Shown: positions 57,128 to 64,000 of the stretch, in pieces | How the letters are laid out: each line of letters begins with the position of its first letter | Position numbering within the stretch: the stretch's first letter is position 1 | DNA from: Malus domestica | Lineage: Eukaryota; Streptophyta; Magnoliopsida; Rosales; Rosaceae | DNA length: 64,000 bases | Direction of reading: 5' to 3' | Assembly (NCBI RefSeq): GCF_042453785.1 | Contig: NC_091661.1 | Span: forward strand, 30,247,501 to 30,311,500 | Program-made: the position numbers and the translations under genes | The notes under the pieces: model-generated | The model's database searches: none | Told to the model about the DNA's origin: nothing | Seen by the model: only the letters and a program-made list of their open reading frames with translations

Positions 57128-57711
57128 TCAAGACTAAGTCTAGCTTCACCGACTATTTGGCTACAAAGGTACCGTACCGTAGAAGCAAACATACCCAACC
57201 CAGAACAAAATTAATTAATTTCAATTTATCCCTTTTTTTTTAATTATAAAAATTAATACTTAAATTGTATGGGTTCTGGTGAATCAGGGATGCAAGAAGC
57301 CAAGTAGGTCAAATGATTTCATGGAAAGAAAAATCTTGGTTGCTAACTGTTTGTAGGAATGCCTGGTATTCTACAATTGTGACTTGTTTGCATATGAATG
57401 AATTCCCCATTGAGTTGCTACTCTTAATTGTCACTTGTTTGTGTTTTGATGATTTCCCAATAGGGTTCTTATTCTTAATTTGTAGCTTGTTTGGTTGAGT
57501 GCCCCATATATAGGGATTCCGAGTCTTGTGCATTTATTCATATTGTCATATTCGACCACTCTTAATAATTTAACAGTTTTGAAATATGACACATTATCTA
57601 GCAATAATGTCTAATTAGTTATATTTTATTTTATATTAGTTTATTCAAGGAAAGAAAAATCTTGGTTGCCAAGTGTCACATAAACTGATCTCTCTATGTC
57701 ACGTTATGTTA

Positions 57712-57835
57712 ACGTGGGTAAATGCACAAGCGCTAAATGTAGAGGATGGGGATCCATAAGTGACGCACTCCGACGACCACGGGCAACAATTTTTCCATTC
57801 TTGAAATTATGGGTTTGGGTAATGTCTCTCAAAAT
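57712..57835 (+). pseudogene. Relic of an F-box leading exon
   Basis: Sequence AATGCACAAGCGCTAAATGT, then GACCACGGGCAACAATTTTT and GAAATTATGGGTTTGGGTAA, parallels 26095-26235 and the end of F-box exon 1 at 26848-27016. No following F-box exon exists here. Confidence 0.45.
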
Positions 57836-58030
57836 TGTGTGTAATGAAAATAATTCTCTCTTCGAAATCAACCGTGGTGATTTCCTAGCTTTTCTAGTAC
57901 CATCTAACAAACGGGGCCATAACCCATAAGGACCACATGTAGGAAATGGTCGTTAATTCCGTCTTCCACGACGAAATGCTGCAGAACCAAATATCCGGAA
58001 GGATCGCCAGGCAATGTACTAGACCTCGAA

Positions 58031-61000
58031 TCAGTTGACATGCGCTAATTCAGCTTGGGATGCAGTCCTTTCCACAGCCATCCACCAGTCTTCATCATCG
58101 GAATCAATGTTTTCCTATTCGTTGAAGAAACTCAGACAAATCAGATTTCAGGAAAACGAGAAGATTGGTTCCATCCATTTCACTGCACCCAGTGAGCAAA
58201 ACTAAACAGAAAAGAGACAGAGTAGGATAAACTTGGACAGATGTTCAGAAAATGTAGCCTCACCATATTACTGATCCCTAAAGAATTTTGCTTATTCTCG
58301 ACATCATCTGCAACTCTAATGGCTTCACGCCACCATGAATCTGTAACGCAACTGCTGCTCATTTTCTCATCACCATAGAGAACAGATTCAGGATCATTTT
58401 TATATTCATACACCATGTCAGGGATGATTTCCCATGGAATTGGTCGCGAGGCAGAACGATAACCTGTCGCCATCATATGCAAGTTGAAAGTGATCGCTTA
58501 TTGATTAAAGGAGATTAAAAATAGGTAAATATTTACAGAAATTGAAATTTTTTTTGCACCTCTGCAGTCAGGATCATGACATTTCTGATAATAAGAAGCC
58601 CTTCTGAGGTCGGCAACGTATATCACTAACCAATAGAACCATCACGCGCATTAGCAGGTTCTGTGTTACATATAAGAAAAAAAGCGTAGGGCTTGACAAT
58701 ACTTTCACGTGTGTATAAGCAGACAGGAATCTGAGTCATGAATTAAGATACCAACAACATATTAGATTTACCGTGATTGCTTTTATGCTGTCTGCCAATT
58801 CGCTCACAGTATCTATTTCTTGACATGCTGTAGACCATGAGTGCAAACTCTGAAAGCCAATACCAGCTCCGAATTTTACCTAGAGAAGCAGCAAGTTATT
58901 TACAAAGTGACTGCATAAAATTATCAAACTTTTCTGATGCCGGCCACAAGGTACCACCTGATACATTTCCAATGGTGGCAACAGATTCTACAAATGCATC
59001 CAAAGCTGGAAATGGAGATTTGCCTAGGAAGTATGTTGCTGAAGCACCACTTGTGCAACCATTCAATGCATATTCTTGGGGCCAACTGTAACATTTTCCA
59101 AGACCACGGTTTACCTGTATCAAGAAAGCATTTGATATAGTTAAAATGCACTAATGTCATTATGCTTATGGTTATCTCATATCTGTAAGCATCAAGAGTA
59201 TGGAACGGTTTTGGAATCCAAATTACCTCGGTGTCAAAATGCAGAGTCTTTATACAATCAAGATCTGGTTTGCATACTAGAAGCTTTTCACAATCAACAT
59301 CCAAATTGCAGATCAAGGATGCCATGAACATCTCCTCCTCACACTGCTGTTAAATAACAAAGCGTTGATTATACGATTATTATGTAGTCAACGCATAAAA
59401 TCAAAACATCACTAACAAAGCTCCAGGTTGCAACTATTATATTAATCAGAAGGGTGGCAATACCATCTTGTTGGCTTTGAAACGCCCAGTAGGCAGAAGC
59501 ACTGAATTCTTCCCTGCCTTTGATGATAGAGCTAGACGAAAGCAACGATTTCGAGTATATACAGCAGTGTCCACAAATAGTTTACTAGGGGAGTCAGAGG
59601 AGCTTGAATCTTTTCTGATAAATAAGTTTCCAAATCTTCCATCTCTCTCCTTTGCACTTGAAATCCGTGAGCATATCTGATAATATGTCATCACAGTGAC
59701 AATAGTTGATGTTTCTACAGGGAATATAAAAAGGAAAAATCGTAGTAAATGCAGCAGATTTCTGTTCATCGCTATAAAAAGAAGCTATAGGTAATGAAAT
59801 AAATTCCCATTTTTAAATTTAATCGAGCAAAAGACATCCTAAGAAACAACGTACAAATATCATAATGAAACGATACCTCAGTGACAAATGCACCTGCATG
59901 TGAGTTGTCCTTAAAAGCAGTCTTTTCTATTCGAATGATTAGGTGACGAGAGAACTTTGCTGCACAAAAGTATAACCATAAGTGACAATCAACTTCAAGA
60001 ACCTCGCCATGAAATTATATACAATAGATGACGTTATGAAACAGAAATCAAAACCCATATATGGTATCTATATTTAGACTCCATGAAAATTGAAATGCAC
60101 ATAGACATCAGCCTCATATATAAGGGAAGGAGTGATAATTGTGACCCACCTTCATTAGAGGAATCAAGCTCCAATATCCATTCCTTGTTTCCGATAATAG
60201 AATACTTTTCAAGCAGGGCTTCAAAAATGGCTGATATCAAGAGGTCAACCATTTCATCTCCATTTCTGTCTGCATTGTCCCTTCTACTGAATTCCAAGTC
60301 AAAATAAAGGTGACACGGCAAACCCTGAAAGCAACACATTCCAATTATAGGAACCACAACCTAGAACGGAAATCAATTTTCTGCACACAGTGCCCATTTA
60401 TTGCTTCTATTAAATAAAAGGAAAGAAAAATTGTCACCTCCTGGATCACTTCGTAGTGGTGACGGAACCTGGGATTCATATTTTTATACCTGAAAAAGGA
60501 AACGAAAGCAGTACAAATATAAAAAATATAATACCTCATACAGTGAAAAAGTATAAAAAATCGAAAAGGACAAGGTAACCTTCTCCAAAAATCGTTATAT
60601 GTTGAAACGAGGAACCTTCTCTGTCCACTATAATGATCTTGATAACTAAATACATGAACATTCTCATGCCCTTTGACAAACTGCATTGCTTCATCCTGCC
60701 TTGGAAACGTAGTCCACACTTCCTTCCTAAATGAACCAAAAACAATGGTCGAGTCACATTGTAAAAGAGTCTCACAAGAGAAAAGAACCTTCTTAAAGCA
60801 TGACAGTGTGGACAAAGAAATACACAAATACCTTGAAGTCAATCTTTTTTGTGCAGCGAGATCAACACGTATTTCACGTAGCAGTCGCAGAAACGACCTT
60901 GATGGTTTTTTGGGGGGCACACCATGTGGAGATCCGTAGAATACAACTGGGGAAAACTCCTTTTGACGATTAAACTTGTTTGGTTTAACACTTGTAGGAC

Positions 61001-61768
61001 CAGACTGAATCAGAAAATCAGCAGGGAAAAAATCAAATAACTGACTCACCAACCGATAAACGCAGTAAAAGAACATTTCAGCTACCAACGAAATAAAAGG
61101 TCTAGCTTCATTCAACCAAGAGACAATTTCCACACAACAAGACACATGGATGGGAAAATTCGAACTTAGAACCAATCAAGAACATAGCATGAATTCAAGT
61201 TACTTGGACACAAAAACCATTACGTGCGAATGCTCAATCAAACATATGGTTGATTAATTTGCAGCCTTTATAAAGCACAAAACGAAACCAATTTTCATTG
61301 TACATAAGTACCTTGTCGGCGGAAAGTTGTAATTCTGATGTATTTTTCTTTGTGTTCTCTGCTGAGCCTGGAGAGGAGACTTCCGGGGTTTTACTCCTCC
61401 GCTTCAAATCGCTTTTGCTTCTCTTCCTTTCCCTCAATGCGGATTCTGGTCAGACAAGAAAATAACAAATCTTGCAAATATCAGTTAACAACTCAACGAA
61501 TCAAGAACAATGCTTTAATTGAAACCTCTACAAAATGCATTCCACAAGCAATAAAAAGAAAATTGAATCTCATACTTCCAATTCGAAACCCTAATTTAAC
61601 CTCCCAAATGAAAAACATTGTTAATCTTGTCAAGGATTTGATTTTCTTCGTTTTTGATTTTGAATTCTCAGTGGCCAAACAGGGCGGAGGAGAGAGAAAG
61701 AGAGGGAGCTTACGAGGAGGAGAGATGCCGCACTTGAAGCACTCGAACAACCGATCGACGTCGTCCAT
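58031..61768 (-). CDS. PRIMPOL: PrimPol, DNA-directed primase/polymerase
   Basis: Fourteen coding exons: 61768-61714, 61445-61312, 61004-60832, 60726-60580, 60489-60438, 60324-60150, 59959-59877, 59676-59464, 59346-59227, 59114-58958, 58879-58772, 58625-58560, 58463-58264 and 58114-58031. Phases agree throughout and give 588 residues. The AEP primase core shows motif I HLYFDLEF (D196, E198), motif II FSRHLIIRI (S249, H251) and motif III LFVDTAVYTRNRCFRL (D309). The C-terminal zinc finger has C461-x6-H468 and C488-x4-C493 (YCERIGRQHKSNH, YYQKCHDPDC). All known catalytic and zinc ligands are present. Family knowledge: PrimPol reprimes stalled replication forks and does translesion synthesis in nucleus and organelles. 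Probably the At5g52800 orthologue. The start is the first Met, in MDDVDRLFECFKCG. Confidence 0.9.
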
Positions 61769-62610
61769 CGCCAGTCGTCCGTCGTCACTGCTCACTCTAA
61801 AACGACGCCGTACAGAGAGCTTATTTCGTTTCTAAGCGGTAATTTGAATTTTCGAAAGGAAACCTGAGAATCCCGTTTTGATTCCACAACGTTTTCTTTC
61901 CCTCCACTTTCTCTTGTTTCCGCCACGTCAGTTGGTAAAGTGCGTCATTTTTTTAGAAAAAAATTGTAGAAATGTTGGCTCAATTTTAATTTAATTGGAC
62001 TAATTGTCTTTCAACTAAAATTTATGATTATTGATCTTTTAATTCATCATAATACGCCGTTATGATTCTTTTCAGCAATTTTGTCAAAATTGAGGGATCA
62101 TTTCTCTAATTGGCTTAAAATTGACGGATTATTTTTTTAATTAGGTTAAAGTAGAGGAGTCTTTATTATAACTTTTCTCATTTAGTTTTTCATATTTTGC
62201 CCTTGTTTTAGGCTCACTTGCGTGACATGTAACTCTTTTTTATAGACATTCTAACGGAATTGATAAAAATAATCATAGCTTAACGTTTTGATGAATTTAT
62301 CAACTAATAGTCGCGGATTTTTAGTTAAGAAACGATTTCACCGATTAGAATAAAGTTGGAGGACCAACCCAAACCCGGCTATACTGTACACGACAGCCAC
62401 CCAACCCACTCCTTACAACCTCCGCGACAGCTTCTCCGCCGGCGACCTCCTCTCTCTCTCATTTTCTCGCCTTCTCCGTCTTTCTCTCTTCTCCTCCCTC
62501 TTCCCTCCTGCTCCACCAGAACCAAACAGCCACTGCTGGCAGCCACTCACTCACTCACTCCCTGGCTGCCTGAACGAACTGGAGCTGAGATTTTAAATGC
62601 TTTACCGAGC
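61769..62610. promoter_or_regulatory. Divergent promoter region of PrimPol and EMB1417-like genes
   Basis: About 840 bases between two divergent start codons. The middle (61970-62345) is a diverged copy of the small element at 9870-10231. The 250 bases before the PPR start are pyrimidine-rich (CTCCGTCTTTCTCTCTTCTC), typical of a plant leader. They also stay open in the PPR reading frame but lack the character of the known protein start. Confidence 0.5.
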
Positions 62611-63770
62611 ATGCTTACATTGAAACACTCTCTACCGGCCTTCACTCGAGGACTGGAATTCATCAAATTTCCCCACAGGAGAAGCAGTGTAGTGGTAGAA
62701 GCTGCTTCCGACTGAAGTGCTTCCTGAATTTGCATAATTCGAAATTGTTGTTGCAGAAAGATTGTCACTTTCTTCTCAAATTTATATTTTTCAACGATGT
62801 TTTCAGGTATGTGCTCAAAAGGGTCCAAGACCCAGGTGCCCAAGAGTCTGGAAAGCCAATAAACGGATTGGAACCGTTTCCAAATCCCTCAAACTTGTTG
62901 AATCTGTAAGCTTTTATATTTCTTTGATCTTTTTTTCTTCTCAATTTCCATATTTTTGCTTGGTTTTTGAGAAATAATTGTAATAATAATTAATTTTTGT
63001 AGATTAAGGGATTGTCAAATGTGAAAGAGGAAGTTTATGGAGCCCTTGATTCTTTCATTGCTTGGGAATTAGAATTCCCTTTGATTACAGTGAAGAAGGC
63101 GCTCAAGTCCCTTGAGAATCAAAAGGAGTGGAAGAGGATAATTCAGGTTCGATTTTTCTCCTTCCTTGAAAATGTTCACTGTGTAACGTGGACGTGAGTT
63201 AGGCCGGTTGGTCATGTTAGTGTGCCCGCCCTCTTGCGCCTGAGTCCAAATTACCCTTGATAGTTTAGAATATGGCAATGCTAAAGAAAAATGCTCAATG
63301 TATAACATAGGCGTGAGTTAGGCCAGTTGGTCATGTTAGTGTGCCCGCCCTCTTGCACCTGAGTCCAAATTACCCTTGATAGTTTAGAATATGGCAATGC
63401 TAAAGCAAAATGCTTGATGTATAATGTAGACGTGAGTTAGGCGGGTTGGTGAGGGCTAGGTCTCCGCTCTCTTGCACCCCGAGTTCGAATTCCTTACGGT
63501 AGTTTATGAATGGGTCCTAACTTTTGAAATCTAAGACATCACATGTGTGTTTTGTAGGTGTCAAAGTGGATGCTGAGCAAAGGGCAAGGAAGAACAATGG
63601 GGACCTATTTCACACTGTTAACTGCTTTGGCAGAGGATGGGAGGATTGAAGAAGCTGAAGAGTTGTGGACCAAGTTGTTCTCGCAGTACTTGGAAAGCAT
63701 GCCTCGCATGTTCTTCGACAAGATGATTTCGATTTACTACCAACACGGCTTGCACGATAAGATGTTTGAG
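62611..63770 (+). CDS. EMB1417: PPR protein, EMB1417 (At4g21190)-like, 5' part
   Basis: Exons 62611-62694, 62807-62905, 63003-63146 and 63558-63770, all in phase 0. The last shown donor is at 63771, and the gene continues beyond the window. It reads [11 protein letters not shown] at the start, then [58 protein letters not shown] and the PPR-like [20 protein letters not shown] and [14 protein letters not shown]. This matches the short-PPR EMB1417 family as I recall it. Family knowledge: organelle-targeted RNA-binding protein, essential for embryo development in Arabidopsis. A longer frame opens upstream at 62356, but the family start favours 62611. Confidence 0.85.
63170..63510. repeat. Three direct repeats of about 115-120 bases in PPR intron 3
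   Basis: Units start near 63176, 63292 and 63412, each with ACGTGAGTTAGGCCGGTTGG, GCCCGCCCTCTTGC and TTGATAGTTTAGAATATGGC-like sequence. The third is more diverged. They account for most of this unusually long intron. Confidence 0.75.
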
Positions 63771-64000
63771 GTATTACAGTCCAACCACGTTTTCGTAAAC
63801 AGATTTATGAACATATCGATTCTTAAATCAATCCATGAGCCGTGCATCTTGTAACACTGTATATACTTGGTGCAATCTGAAACTCCCGGAACTTTGATTG
63901 ATAAACAGATTCGTTCTCATATCCCGAAAGGCCGAATGTCATGCTAGCTTGTATATTGGATCCTTGTTTTTCATGCAGCAAGGAGTTTTAACTTGTTGGA
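63771..64000. other. Start of PPR intron 4, cut by window end
   Basis: Begins GTATTACAGT after the exon-4 donor. No acceptor or further exon was recognised before the end. Confidence 0.5.

Larger units (their letters stand above)
55018..57703. mobile_element. Foldback-type DNA element with long inverted arms
   Basis: The left arm (about 55018-55545) is the inverted counterpart of the right arm (about 57240-57703). Shared in opposite orientation are GAGAGATCA, GTGACACTTGGCAACCAA, TAGATAATGTGTCA, AACCAAACAAGCTACAAATT and GGGGAATTCATTCA. Arms of about 450-530 bases flank a centre with a short hairpin and a nested MITE. It lies between the truncated and intact PrimPol copies. No transposase. Confidence 0.7.

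Noticed and set aside
58772-58879. Alternative reading of PrimPol exon 11 as KFGAGIGFQSLHSWSTACQE
   Set aside because: That frame is open by chance. The IRSWYWLSEF ... RYCERIGRQHKSNH reading matches the conserved PrimPol zinc finger and fits the phases of exons 10 and 12.
62356-62610. Longer N-terminus for the PPR gene from an upstream Met
   Set aside because: The region is a pyrimidine-rich leader. The family protein begins MLTL, matching 62611, so the upstream frame is treated as untranslated.
1-64000. tRNA, rRNA or snoRNA genes
   Set aside because: No stretch with recognisable tRNA A/B boxes or rRNA sequence was seen by reading. A covariance-model scan would be needed for certainty.

Overview
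The window is nuclear plant DNA: intron-rich genes with GT-AG splice sites, chloroplast-targeted and plant-only families (PAM68L, HIPP, CLE, PPR, DUF295 F-box), and dense MITEs, an RTE-type LINE and a Ty3/Gypsy Tat element. The repeats look familiar from the apple/pear tribe (Rosaceae, Maleae); that assignment is inferred from remembered repeats, not from a search.

Layout. 0-9.3 kb: a tandem array with two near-identical metal-binding-fold HIPP genes (4814-5629 and 8335-9138), two truncated leader copies, and MITEs. 9.3-13 kb: gene-free, with a solo LTR (10548-12054). 13.1-25.6 kb: the unique host core, with PAM68L (minus), a small CLE-type peptide gene (plus), an 11-exon DUF21-CBS (CNNM/MGR-type) transporter gene (minus) and an At3g49140-like gene (plus). 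24.7-32.4 kb: a segmental duplication carrying the 3' end of the At3g49140-like gene and the start of a DUF295 F-box gene (26848-28424); the second copy is decayed and holds a MITE. 33.2-40.5 kb: a composite LINE-derived insertion bounded by a 16-bp target-site duplication and carrying a coiled-coil gene. 40.6-41.4 kb: a large hairpin whose two arms each encode a C2H2-like mini-protein. 41.9-51.7 kb: a young Tat-lineage LTR retrotransposon. 53.2-55.0 kb: a truncated PrimPol copy. 55.0-57.7 kb: a foldback element with a nested MITE. 58.0-61.8 kb: the complete 14-exon PrimPol gene (minus). 62.6 kb to the end: the start of an EMB1417-type PPR gene (plus).

Working relations. PAM68L, the DUF21-CBS gene and PrimPol lie in the same order and orientation as I recall for neighbouring Arabidopsis genes At5g52780-At5g52790-At5g52800. 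About 37 kb of duplications and transposons now separates the second from the third. The other genes do not form an obvious pathway. The most unusual items are the composite LINE with its passenger gene, the zinc-finger hairpins, a CLE peptide with Leu in place of the conserved fourth-position Pro, and a single in-frame stop in the first exon of the At3g49140-like gene.
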